This document shows, in pieces, positions 23,960-35,654 of a stretch of 64,000 nt of DNA. This stretch comes from Prinsepia uniflora (taxonomy: Eukaryota > Streptophyta > Magnoliopsida > Rosales > Rosaceae), in assembly GCA_032719365.1 (NCBI GenBank), contig CM064861.1, positions 76,690,863-76,754,862 of the forward strand, given 5' to 3'. Below the pieces are notes generated by a model. It saw only the letters and a list, made by a program, of their open reading frames with translations. It did not search any database and had not been told where the DNA came from. Within the stretch, counting starts at the first letter, position 1. Each line of letters opens with the position of its first letter. The position numbers and the translations under genes are program-made.

Positions 23960-25771
23960 TCAAATTTTTTCCGGATTCATTTTTACCTCATTTGTAATGT
24001 AAATTTGCGGCTCGTTAAACTCGACCCGGGGTGTCACAAATTTTGTTTCTATGGTCGGCTCCTCCGACCCACCTACTAGCACTGTGGGCTCTAGTTTGTC
24101 CAAAAAATCACCAGCTATAATGTCGGGTTGTCCGGGTTGGGCTTCAACGAATGATGGTAATGTGACCATATTAATAGGCACCTCTTCATTCTTGCCAAAT
24201 TTGAGGGTCCTCTTAGTATTGGTCTTCCATATTTTCTCGGCTTGAGCTATGTCCATTTCAGGCTCTAGGACCTTGGCTTGAGAATTCTCTGGGGTCGCCT
24301 GTCCAACCTCTTTTGCTTCAGCCACATTCATTCTTGGGTCTTTACCCTCCATCTCCTCTATGGCCCCTTCTTCCATGTATTCTTCCTCCTCGCCGTAATC
24401 ATCGCCTTCATCATACATTTCTTCATCTTCACCCAAAGGCACTTCATTCTCACCTAGATCCACATTTGGCTCACCCAAGTGGTCTTGCTTCACAATCTTT
24501 TCTTCGGCCGTTGGCTTGGCCTTCTCCTCCACTTTAGGTGACTTGGTGTCCTTCACACCCAGCTTGAACATGGCTTGGTCACCTTCTAACTTCTTGACTT
24601 CCTTCTGCGACTGATCCTGGCACCCATGCCTCTTGGCCAAGGTTTGGCTAGCCATGGGGTCGGCCATGCCCCCAGCTAACCCAGGGACACTCTCGACCCC
24701 TTTCACGACTTGATACATTTTAACTTTAGCCGGCCCTCTAACAACCTGACTTAACTTCTGACCCTGGCTCTCTATTGCCTCCTTCATACTCACCTTATGG
24801 CTTCTTAGTTGGCTAGCCCCTCGACTGGCCTCACTTTTTGCCCCTACAACCAATGGTTGGTGAGGGTTCTCCCTTGAGTTCTCTGCTTCAAATGCCCCTG
24901 TCAAGTGAGACTCCAACTCAGAAATTGGTTCCTCTGCGGCCGCTGCCTCCAAAGAGGCCACGACATCAGGCTTGGACAACTCAAGCTCTTCCCTCTTTAT
25001 CTTCTCTCTAAGGGCCACCAATCGGCTCAACTGAGTTTGTCTTTCCTCTGTCCACTTATCGTCAGCTCTATTATTGGCAGAGAATTGCCTCTGAGCTCTC
25101 CTCACTTGGGTCCTAGTCAAGGGCTTTGGTGGCAAGCCGTGCCCCCGGCTCTGGTACCATTGACCCTCTTTAGTATCCGGAATTTTGTAAGTATTGATAC
25201 TACTACCATCAGATGGCCTGGGCCTTTGGACATAGTCGACAATCCTTTTGTTGCCATCTCCTGTAGTCACCCAAATGCTTTTATGCTTGTTCTCCCTCTG
25301 GTGGAACGGGCCACCCACAATATCCTCATACTCTAGTGGCTTATGATGGTTCCCCCTCGGTGGGAAACGTGACCTTTCGTGCCTACACTGGTAGGTCAAG
25401 AATGACCGTTTATTCGGCCTAGCTTCATACCTTTCTCTCGGGCTGTAGAGACCGTAATTCTCGGTCAGACTCAGAATCACCCTTTTCTCTAACTCTTTTG
25501 GTTGGTCTGACCTGACCATCTCTTTCTCAAGCTCAATCGGCTTCAATTGCGGGAAATCTAATGCCACCTCGTATTGACACCTGTCACATAACACGATGGC
25601 CTTTGGGAGCTCTTTCTTGGTCGATGGCTTTAGGAACATCTTCTCTTTTCCTTTCATCGTAGGCTCTAGTTGAACCTCCCTAGCCGTCCTTTCGGTTGCG
25701 GCCTTGGCCGACCCACCTAAATTCAGCCTTCGCCTAGGCTGGCCTGGCCGGGGAAAATTGAATGTCACCAT
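23960..25771 (-). CDS. Long open linker between gag and protease of the Gypsy element
   Basis: This is the longest open frame in the window (603 codons). It starts MVTFNFPRPGQPRRRLNLGG, then has basic, proline-rich and strongly acidic low-complexity parts, including a run rich in Glu, Asp and Tyr near its C-terminal third. It contains the element-type motif IVLCDRCQYEVALDFP. The frame leads straight into the protease frame and is part of the Gag-Pol polyprotein region, not an independent host gene. Its integrity compared with the broken pol domains may be chance or recent loss elsewhere. No enzyme domain is visible. Confidence 0.6.
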   Translation of the reverse strand: MVTFNFPRPGQPRRRLNLGGSAKAATERTAREVQLEPTMKGKEKMFLKPSTKKELPKAIVLCDRCQYEVALDFPQLKPIELEKEMVRSDQPKELEKRVILSLTENYGLYSPRERYEARPNKRSFLTYQCRHERSRFPPRGNHHKPLEYEDIVGGPFHQRENKHKSIWVTTGDGNKRIVDYVQRPRPSDGSSINTYKIPDTKEGQWYQSRGHGLPPKPLTRTQVRRAQRQFSANNRADDKWTEERQTQLSRLVALREKIKREELELSKPDVVASLEAAAAEEPISELESHLTGAFEAENSRENPHQPLVVGAKSEASRGASQLRSHKVSMKEAIESQGQKLSQVVRGPAKVKMYQVVKGVESVPGLAGGMADPMASQTLAKRHGCQDQSQKEVKKLEGDQAMFKLGVKDTKSPKVEEKAKPTAEEKIVKQDHLGEPNVDLGENEVPLGEDEEMYDEGDDYGEEEEYMEEGAIEEMEGKDPRMNVAEAKEVGQATPENSQAKVLEPEMDIAQAEKIWKTNTKRTLKFGKNEEVPINMVTLPSFVEAQPGQPDIIAGDFLDKLEPTVLVGGSEEPTIETKFVTPRVEFNEPQIYITNEVKMNPEKI

Positions 25772-25777
25772 GTTTGC

Positions 25778-26180
25778 CTAGGCTGAAGGGAATGGATTCT
25801 TGTCAACTCTCATTGGGTTCTTCTCCGGAAATTTCAAAATCTTTTTCTCAATTAAGTCCTGCACAGCATTGCGAAAAACCAAACAATTATTAGTTCCATG
25901 AGTCCACACATTGTGCCATTTGCAATAAGTTTTATTTTTCAATTCATTGGAAGATGGAATAACATGGTCGGATGACAATCTTAAAATATTTTCATTTAAA
26001 AGCTGGTCGAAGATTTGTTCGGCTTTGGATATTTCAAAGGTGTAAGTTTTATTCCCAGCCCCTTTTTGAAAGCTACTGCTAAATTTTGGGACCTGAGCCG
26101 ACGTTGCCTGCTGGTCCTTGGTGGCTTTTGACAATGCCTTACACATGTGCGGCCCATTAATAAACATCTCGACCAGATTT
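25778..26180 (-). pseudogene. Gypsy gag, C-terminal part (right of the LARD insertion in gene order)
   Basis: Downstream of the insertion in gene order the frame reads VNLVEMFINGPHMCKALSKA, later KTYCKWHNVWTHGTNNCLVF and FRNAVQDLIEKKILKFPEK. The Cys-His spacing of KTYCKWHN...HGTNNC is the usual plant Gypsy gag C-terminal motif for nucleic-acid binding. A stop precedes the next frame at 25771. The first codons of the frame at 26186-26245 belong to the inserted LTR, not to gag. Confidence 0.85.
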
Positions 26181-26738
26181 ACTTCTGACAGGACCCATCC
26201 CAATCCCCCCGGGATTACCGTGGAATGTGCCCTGCTCCCGTCCAACCAGAGGTGTCAGACAAGGGATAACCAAGAGCCACTGCCCAACGGGGCATCCAGA
26301 GTGCGCAAGGATCGATGGAGGAGGTGTGCAATGTCCCAGTCTCTGCTGCAATCGCATCCGTAATCAACCTGAAGCGCATTAAAACCAAAAGCTGTGAGTG
26401 GACAAAAACCAATAAGTTTACCAAATACATTTATAAGACATTTATGCCCTCCAATAAAAACATATGCATGCCACGAAAACCAGTAACCAAAACGTCTGCT
26501 CAACCGAGCCATTAGGGCCTTAGCCCAAAAACCGTTAACCAAAAACCAAGTGTGGGAACTCAGCCCAAAACTGTGAAATACCACAACTATACATAAACAA
26601 CCATGTGGGTCACCACCCAAAACCATAAATGAACATCAATCCATTAAAATCATATAATCACAAATCCACCCGGAAAGCCATTTCATTAATTCGTATTTTA
26701 CCATTACCATCACCAGCATCCCTGATGCTAGACGTCCC

Positions 26739-26837
26739 TGACGTCATATCTCACGGTTTCATAAGCTACACGTGCTGCCCGGGGTCTCTCCGGGTCCATA
26801 TATCTGACATCCCTGATGTCTGACGTCCCTGACGTCA
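26739..26837. promoter_or_regulatory. Pair of TGACGTCA palindromes in the LARD LTR
   Basis: TGACGTCA occurs at 26739-26746 and 26830-26837, each at the end of a ccctgacgtca unit and next to catccctgatg repeats. The sequence is the palindromic core bound by plant bZIP (TGA-type) factors. The 5' LTR keeps both (32951-32958, 33042-33049). Whether they act is unknown; they lie near the 3' side of the LTR in element orientation. Confidence 0.4.
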
Positions 26838-27060
26838 ATCATAGCAATCCTGCTCCTGAGTCATCATACGGTCCGGCTGCTCCATATAATGGCCCCTCGC
26901 AGGCAATGCACCGTGACTTCCCCAGTGTCCCAGACATCTGGAGGAGACCATCATATATCCTTGTATCCATATGGTATATGGAAAACAGTTTTATTAAATC
27001 CTTTTATCACATCATTACCATTGGGCCCTGCCCGAAATTTCTATAAAACCATGTAATTCC

Positions 27061-27410
27061 ATTTAGGGTCCCTGACCCAAAATCACAATTATTAACCATA
27101 GGGTCCCTGACCCGAAATCACATTTATAATCCAACTGGGCCTCATGCCCGATTTTATGAACCACTGGGCACACAGCCCGATTTGTAAACCAACTGGGCCC
27201 GCAGCCCGACTTATAAACCCACTGGGCCCACGACCCGAATTCGTAAATCAACTGGGCCCCTGGCCCGATAACATAACTCAAATGGGTCTCAGCCCGATTT
27301 CATATCAACTGGGCCCCTGGCCCGATTTCATTAACCAACTGGGCCCCCGGCCCGATTCTCAAATGGACTCCAAGTCCGAAATTTCCAAAACAAGTGGGCC
27401 TCAAGCCCGA
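27061..27410. repeat. About 30-bp tandem repeats in the LARD 3' LTR
   Basis: Roughly ten imperfect units of the form aaccaactgggcc-cn-ggcccgattt follow one another. The same block is at about 33273-33622 in the other LTR and, reversed, at about 1790-2150 in the solo LTR, so it is a family feature. The unit is itself palindromic around gggcc-ggccc. Confidence 0.75.
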
Positions 27411-29449
27411 GTTCATATTTCCAATTTCAAAACCATTTCATCATATTATCTCCAAGTCATAAATATGGAAAATCCATGTAAAACTGGAAACCTCGATTTA
27501 CGTGCAAGCAAGTAAATCGCCTCGAAATACGTGAAACCGTACAATTTACCAACAACCAAATCAACATCATACAACCACAATCACAATCCATATAAAACAG
27601 TTAGGCATGCATAGAATTTATAAAACCAAAGTCCACTCACAGACCGTTTTAACGGTATGCCTCGATACGCGTGCCATCGGCCCTCCCGGGCAACACCACT
27701 ATCACCGGGACGCCCAATCCTGTCCAAATCACATTACCACTATCACCACTATCATCATTAACATCCTATTAAAGTCTCGTAATTTTCCTGAAGTTTTACT
27801 TATTTTTAAACTTAATTTAAAACCTTCGGACATCCCGAACAATATCGAGACGGTGTCCGATCGACACGAAACCAATCCCAAAATGTCCGTTACATTGAAT
27901 AGATTAAAAGTCATGTTGACCTCACCTCGAGATTCGTACCCACGCGCCGTCACGCGCCGTCACGCGCCGCCGTGAGTGGCTGCATGTGAAACCCACGCGC
28001 CTGCTACAGTGTCACCAGCCCAACCCGTATCTCTGGTAAACGGGTCCAATTTACCCGCGATACAACCCGGTCCAATGTCCATCAATTCAGCCTTAATTCC
28101 TTCAATTGAGCATTTAGTTAGTTTCGTTTTAAGTCTAATTTAAGTTCTGTAAACTCAATTACACAAATCCTTACCCATATTCCATCGATTCCACGATGAA
28201 CACGAAGAACACTCCGGTCACTGTTCAATCATGGAATTCCTTCAATTCCAATTGATTTCCTTAAATTGATTCAACCAGAAGCTTCCATGGACTCCGTTAA
28301 GCATTTCCCCCAACTCAATTGCTTCACTCCTGCGCTCAATCGTCACGACTCAATCTCGAACACCGTCACTGTTCAACCATGGAGTTCTGTCAACCACAGC
28401 CGTTTTCCTTCAATTGATGAACCCAGAAGCATCGTGGGATCATGAGAAGTAGTTTCCCCACCTCAATTGAATCATTCGAAGCCTCAAACGCCACGACTCA
28501 TGGTCGAATTTCCTCCTCTGTCACCAAGTGTGATCAGAGCCAAAACAGCACCAATTCATCGTGTTTCTTCGACAATTATGATCGTTGTGATCCCAGGAAG
28601 CTCGAAGTAATCACCAATTCGATCCTCACGGCTCAATTCCTCCAATTCGAATTTTCCCTCTAATTTTCCCGAAATCCAAAATCCAAAATTCAACCCACAC
28701 TCAATCCCTCGTGTTTCCCTTGGTATCCCAATCCATTAGTCTCTCATTTTCTCTCAAGAACAGCAGAAGAAGGGAGCCAAATCTCCCCAATCTGATTCCC
28801 CCAATTTTGTGCACGGTTTGAAGACAAAAAGGATTAATTTAGGGGAAATGGTGGATTAGATGATGATGATGTAGTAATGATGATGTTTGGAGGGAAACAA
28901 GGAGCTGGAAACAAGGGATGGGTGACACTTGTCACTCATCCGGATGTGCACAGTCTACGGTCACTATTCATTATTATATTATTATTTTAATCCGAGCCTC
29001 GGTTCGTAGATTCGTTTCCTTGACCATAACTTCGTCGTCGAATCTCCGATTTCGGCATGCCGCCTGTCGTTGGATTCGTATCGACGATACCTACGTAACG
29101 GTCCTTGGCCCTCGTCCATCGGACCTCCCGGTCAAAAAGTCAACATTTGGCCCCTAGTATGCCAAATTACCAAAATACCCCTCAACTTCCGAACATCATA
29201 ACTTTCTCTACGAAAGTCGGAATCGAACGTGCCACCTGTCTATGAACTCGTGACGTCCCGAACTACGTCACGGTCATCGGTCAAAGTCCGTTTGACCGCC
29301 CGACCAAAAAGTCAACATTTTGCCCACGACCAGGGGCAAAACGGTCATTTTGCACAATTTGTCCGATTCCGCCCTACTAACCACCGTTCAACCTCACTAA
29401 TCAAGATTAATGACTAATCTAATCCCGGAATTCGGGACGGGTCGTTACA

Positions 29450-29463
29450 ATCTTCCCTCCTTA
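29450..29463 (-). other. Polypurine tract of the LARD element
   Basis: On the minus strand, directly before the 3' LTR, the sequence is TAAGGAGGGAAGAT, a purine-rich tract in the position for plus-strand priming. Confidence 0.75.
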
Positions 29464-32383
29464 ATAAATTTCGTCCTCGAAATTCCAACCGATCTAATCT
29501 CAACGTACTTACCTCCTTAATTAGTTTCGCTCTCGAAACTCGATTACCCTGATTCCACAAACACCCCGTGGAAAGTGGAATCGACCACGCAACACGTGTA
29601 CACCCGTACACCAACTACTTAGACAAAACTTGTCTACGCCCAAACGTACCACTAGTACTCAAAACGCAACGACTACATTCGACCCTGTCGAATGACTGAA
29701 ACTACTTGTTTCGAATTTGACACCACTTGTCAAATCAACCCTCTCATTGACGCAACAACTCGACGGTTCCTTTCCCACTCCCACTAGGAGTCAGCTGACC
29801 CCACTCAACAATCTATCTTGACACATCCTGACAAACTGTCACCACACAGTTGTTGTCAGTCGAAAACTGACACTAGACTCACTCGTGGCTACACATGCCA
29901 CCAACGTACTCGACTCACAAATACACTTACCAACATTTTCACACGACCTGTGTGTAATTAAACATATCAGAATTACCATGACCCATTGCATAGTAATGTC
30001 CGGTCCACAACCAATCACATGGTATCGGAACCAATCCGACTACCAACACGTTCACCAACACACCTCAGGTATAACCCGTATACCATAACGAGACATCACA
30101 AGTCTACAAGGTATTGTACCTCAAACCATGTACGAAGTACACACATCTACCTAATGACCAGACTACAACCACCTAGGTCATAGCCGAACACGTTTCAACA
30201 ATGGAGCACCATTTGCCCAATCCAGCATGAGACAAATCGAAACTCCACCCATCATCTAGTTCCAATTCCGAATCTGAATCCGCAATTTCGTAAGAAATCC
30301 TGGATACAAGCCCAGACATCAAATTTTTAGTTCATTTCCAAATCCGAATCCGAAATCATTATTCCGTAAGCTAGCATTTGGAATAATCATTCCGTACCCA
30401 AATCCAGAAATATACTTTCAAGTTCCAAAATCGAATCCTGAATCGTCACCCAGAAATTCGATTCCAAATCCCGAAATCTCGTCACATTTACCAAGACACA
30501 CCAAAACCGAACCTATCGGTTACCCGTTCAATACACTTGATTGACTTCATAGGGAAGCCAATCCAACCTCCACACGTCGAAGGTTGACAAAATTCAACTA
30601 CCTTGAAAACCTACTCACCCGAGTAGAATACCATACGGACCCCACTTCGAAAAGAAGTTCAACCCCGTCATTTACGACTCACATACCCAAGTTCGTATCG
30701 ATCCTCGTCTTTCCACCTAGGAAAACCAAGGATGATCCAAGAATGATGACGTCAAAACTCATCCTACGTGGATGCAACAAAACTCACTGTACTCACCACG
30801 CCATGTGACACCACATAGTCTACCACCAAGCAGAAAATGAGAAATCTCGTTTACCTAATATTGAATACGCAACTCCCCCTGATGACCCTACAACACACAT
30901 GGGCTCACCAACCAATACACGTTCAACGTACTGGTAACTACAGTCAATGTCTGCCAGGGCAGAAAACAAGAAGTCAACCCCAATGACTTCGGAATACCAA
31001 TCACCAAAAACGAGCACCACTCTCGTTCCCCAATCACAACTCTCCTCGACACTAAGGTTCCAACCACCAGACTTCCTACCTCCTCAATTCACTTGGACAA
31101 CCACATGTCCACAATCAATCTGTTATTGTTCCGTTCGCACATCCCAACCTTTACAGGTTCAACACTCGGTTTTCCAAGTTCTCAATTATACCTTTTTATC
31201 CACTAATCGCTGGTTATCTCACCACTATTGGGACTTATCCCAACACAGCACAATCTTAACTGGATCCCATCCAGTCCATCACTCAACCACTACCGAATCT
31301 CAAAGACCGAACATATGTTCATCATGACGGAGTCACACCCCAACTTGTGGCTCATCGTCAACACCATCACCGACACTAGCACCAGCGCCAGTACCAGCAC
31401 CAACATGCTATCAACAACACTAGTATCAGCACACATGCATCCATACTAGCATCAGCACAAAAGTACCAACTCGCAAACATCCATACTGCACACCGTGTGC
31501 AAATACGACAACCCTGGATCTCCGTTCATACCGAACGACGATCCCGTACCTCACGACTATGGGTACCACTATTCTGACAATCCACATCAGGAAAATGAAC
31601 GTTCCCTGAACGTCCCCTGATCCCCAAGTATTATAACCACACTAATTACCCTCGATAGCCAGTCATCTCCATATGACTTCCGACTAACTGTCATTGCTAT
31701 CGAGATCCGCATCCACACATCACACCAATACTCGATCCAACACGGGATTCCATAATTTATCTCATAACCGTATCCGTAGATCGAATCCCATAGTTCTGAC
31801 TAGACTCACCAGAGCCATCCACATGGTCATCCATGACCTCAACCGCTCGTCGCAGCACAAGTTCTCATCCACTAGCCACAATTAAGGTTTACCTTTTTAA
31901 TACTAGGGTTCCACAATCACACCCTATGGTTCAACCGAACCAAACAGCTTTCCGTAATATAAAATCCACAACATGACCGACCCCGCGGTCCTGACATCGA
32001 ATAGACGTCAAATCCAATCCTACCATCCCATCAACGTGGGTTCCACTACTAGGTCATCGGCCAACTCCGATGAATCAACATCCCTCACACTAGAAACCAC
32101 CACAAGGGTTCACATTTTAAACCATTACTCACATGAGGTTCCCCGAACCTGGCTTCACCTAGCAGCACAACAATCCAATATCACATGACCGAACCGAAGG
32201 TCCCACAATACCAGTTCATCACAATCAACCCCACTTGGGTCGAATCACATTATCGCACGGCGTATCGGGCCAATCACACTCCATCCACTATCCAAACCTA
32301 AGAACTATCTATCAGGTTGATAACGAATTGCAGCCCAAAGAGACATCACATCCTCGACCTGCGCGCACAAATAGAGCAACCGT
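29464..32383 (-). other. Non-coding internal region of the LARD element
   Basis: No gag, protease, reverse transcriptase or integrase motif was found on either strand, and open frames are all short. The plus strand is rich in C and A, with many cca, aac and tcc triplets. A stretch at about 30290-30480 repeats aatccgaatc and ccgaaat motifs. It may fold or carry a packaging signal, as proposed for LARDs, but nothing in the sequence proves this. Confidence 0.7.
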
Positions 32384-32395
32384 GCTCTGATACCA
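32384..32395 (-). other. Primer binding site for initiator tRNA-Met (LARD element)
   Basis: The minus strand reads TGGTATCAGAGC three bases after the 5' LTR end. This is the standard plant primer binding site complementary to the 3' end of initiator methionine tRNA. It fixes the direction of the element. Confidence 0.9.
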
Positions 32396-32398
32396 AGT

Positions 32399-35300
32399 TG
32401 ACAGGACCCATCCCAATCCCCCCGGGATTACCGTGGAATGTGCCCTGCTCCCGTCCAACCAGAGGTGTCAGACAAGGGATAATCAAGAGCCACTGCCCAA
32501 CGGGGCATCCAGAGTGCGCAAGGATCGATGGAGGAGGTGTGCAATGTCCCAGTCTCTGCTGCAATCGCATCCGTAATCAACCTGAAGGGCATTAAAACCA
32601 AAAGCTGTGAGTGGACAAAACCAATAAGTTTACCAAATACATTTATAAGACATTTATGCCCTCCAATAAAAACATATGCATGCCACGAAAACCAGTAACC
32701 AAAACGTCTGCTCAACCGAGCCATTAGGGCCTTAGCCCAAAAACCGTTAACCAAAAACCAAGTGTGGGAACTCAGCCCAAAACTGTGAAATACCACAACT
32801 ATACATAAACAACCATGTGGGTCACCACCCAAAACCATAAATGAACATCAATTCATTAAAATCATATAATCACAAATCCACCCGGAAAGCCATTTCATTA
32901 ATTCGTATTTTACCATTACCATCACCAGCATCCCTGATGCTAGACGTCCCTGACGTCATATCTCACGATTTCATAAGCTACGCGTGCTGCCCGGGGTCTC
33001 TCCGGGTCCATATATCTGACATCCCTGATGTCTGACGTCCCTGACGTCAATCATAGCAATCCTGCTCCTGAGTCATCATACGGTCCGGCTACTCCGTATA
33101 ATGGCCCCTCGCAGGCAATGCAGCGTGACTTCCCCAGTGTCCCAGACATCTGGAGGAGACCATCATATATCCTTGTATCCAGATGGTATATGGAAAACAG
33201 TTTTATTAAATCTTTTTATCACATCATTACCATTGGGCCCTGCCCGAAATTTCTATAAAACCATGTAATTCCATTTAGGGTCCCTGGCCCAAAATCACAA
33301 TTATTAATCATAGGGTCCCTGACCCGAAATCACATTTATAATCCAACTGGGCCTCATGCCCGATTTTATGAACCACTGGGCCCACGACCCGATTTGTAAA
33401 CCAACTGGGCCCGCAGCCCGACTTATAAACCCACTGGGCCCACGGCCCGAATTCGTAAATCAACTGGGCCTCTGGCCCGATAACATAACTCAAATGGGTC
33501 TCAGCCCGATTTCATATCAACTGGGCCCCTGGCCCGATTTCATTAACCAACTGGGCCCCCGGCCCGATTCTCAAATGGACTCCAAGTCCGAAATTTCCAA
33601 AACAAGTGGGCCTCAAGCCCGAGTTCATATTTCCAATTTCAAAACCATTTCATCATATTATATCCAAGTCATAAATATGGAAAATCCATGTAAAACTGGA
33701 AACCTCGATTTACGTGCAAGCAAGTAAATCGCCTCGAAATACGTGAAACAGTACAATTTACCAACAACCAAATCAACATCATACAACCACAATCACAATC
33801 CATATAAAACAGTTAGGCATGCATAGAATTTATAAAACCAAAGTCCACTCACAGACCGTTTTAACGGTATGCCTCGATACGCGTGCCATCGGCCCTCCCG
33901 GGCCACACCACTATCACCGGGACTCCCAATCCTGTCCAAATCACATTAGAGGGTTACTAACCTCATCATTAACATCCTATCAAAGTCCCGTAATTTTCCC
34001 GAAGTTTTACTTATTTTTAAACTTAATTTAAAACCTTCGGACATCCCGAACAATATCGAGACGGTGTCCGATCGACACGAAACCAATCCCAACATGTCCG
34101 TTACATCGAATAGATTAAAAATCATGTTGACCTCACCTCGAGATTCGTACCCACGCGCCGTCACGCGCCGCCGTGAGTGGCTGCGCGTGAAACTCACGCG
34201 CCTGCTACAGTGTCATCAGCCCAACCCGTATCTCTGGTAAACGGGTCCAATTTACCCGCGATACAACCCGGTCCAATGTCCATCAATTCAGCCTTAATTC
34301 CTTCAATTGAGCATTTAGTTAGTTTCGTTTTAAGTCTAATTTAAGTTCTGTAAACTCAATTACACAAATCCTTACCCATATTCCATCGATTCCACGATGA
34401 ACACGAAGAACACTCCGGTCACTGTTCAATCATGGAATTCCTTCAATTCCAATTGATTTCCTTAAATTGATTCAACCAGAAGCTTCCATGGACTCCGTTA
34501 AGCATTTCCCCCAACTCAATTGCTTCACTCCTGCGCTCAATCGTCACGACTCAAGCTCGAAAACCGTCACTGTTCAACCATGGAGCTCTGTCAACCACAA
34601 CCGTTTTCCTTCAATTGATGAACCCAGAAGCATCGTGGGATCATGAGAAGTAGTTTCCCCACCTCAATTGAATCATTCGAAGCCTCAAACGCCACGACTC
34701 AAGGTCGAATTTCCTCCTCTGTCACCAAGTGTGATCAGAGCCAAAACAGCACCAATTCATCTTGTTTCTTCGACAATTATGATCGTTGTGATCCCAGGAA
34801 GCTCGAAGTAATCACCAATTCGATCCTCACGGCTCAATTCCTCCAATTCGAATTTTCCCTCTAATTTTCCCGAAATCCAAAATCCAAAATTCAACCCACA
34901 CTCAATCCCTCGTGTTTCCCTTGGTATCCCAATCCATTAGTCTCTCATTTTCTCTCAAGAACAGCAGAAGAAGGGAGCCAAATCTCCCCAATCTGATTCC
35001 CCCAATTTTGTGCACGGTTTGAAGACAAAGAGGATTAATTTAGGGGAAATGGTGGATTAGATGATGATGATGTAGTAATGATGATGTTTGGAGGGAAACA
35101 AGGAGCTGGAAACAAGGGATGGGTGACACTTGTCACTCATCCGGATGTGCACAGTCAACGGTTACTATTCATTATTATATTATTATTTTAATCCGAGCCT
35201 CGGTTCGTAGATTCGTTTCCTTGACCATAACTTCGTCGTCGAATCTCCGATTTCGGCATGCCGCCTGTCGTTGGATTCGTATCGACGATACCTACGTAAC

Positions 35301-35649
35301 GGTCCTTGGCCCTCGTCCATCGGACCTCCCGGTCAAAAAGTCAACATTTGGCCCCTAGTATGCCAAATTACCAAAATACCCCTCAACTTCCGAACATCAT
35401 AACTTTCTCTACGAAAGTCGGAATCGAACGTGCCACCTGTCTATGAACTCGTGACGTCCCGAACTACGTCACGGTCATCGGTCAAAGTCCGTTTGACCGC
35501 CCGATCAAAAGTCAACATTTTGCCCACGACCAAGGACAAAACGGTCATTTTGCACAATTTGTCCGATTCCGCCCTACTAACCACCGTTCAACCTCACTAA
35601 TCAAGATTAATGACTAATCTAATCCCGGAATTCGGGACGGGTCGTTACA
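32399..35649 (-). mobile_element. 5' LTR of the LARD element
   Basis: Near-identical partner of the LTR at 26186-29449, with the same TG and CA ends. Its right end is followed by acttc, the right target duplication. It contains the ~30-bp repeats (about 33273-33622) and both TGACGTCA sites. Confidence 0.9.
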
Positions 35650-35654
35650 ACTTC

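Larger units (their letters stand above)
26186..29449 (-). mobile_element. 3' LTR of the LARD element
   Basis: TGACAGGACCCATCCC to GACGGGTCGTTACA. Compared with the 5' LTR it differs at scattered single bases, has one more cgcgccgtcac unit near 27955, and has a patch around 27738-27755 (ccactatcaccactat) where the other LTR and the solo LTR at 1435-1475 have an agggttacta-type sequence. It contains a tandem repeat block at 27061-27410 and paired TGACGTCA sites. Confidence 0.9.
26186..35649 (-). mobile_element. LARD-type non-autonomous LTR retrotransposon, intact structure
   Basis: Two LTRs of about 3.25 kb flank 2.95 kb of internal DNA without gag or pol. A perfect 5-bp target duplication acttc (26181-26185 and 35650-35654) sits inside the gag of the Gypsy host element. 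The primer binding site at 32384-32395 and the polypurine tract at 29450-29463 show that the element runs on the minus strand. Long LTRs with a non-coding interior fit the LARD class, which relies on proteins from other elements. The two LTRs are nearly identical by eye over 3 kb, so the insertion is young compared with its surroundings. Confidence 0.9.

Noticed and set aside
24905..25336. Plus-strand open frame of 143 codons
   Set aside because: It is the complement of the Gypsy gag-pro linker and has no domain; other plus-strand frames across 20600-24600 are the same kind of shadow.
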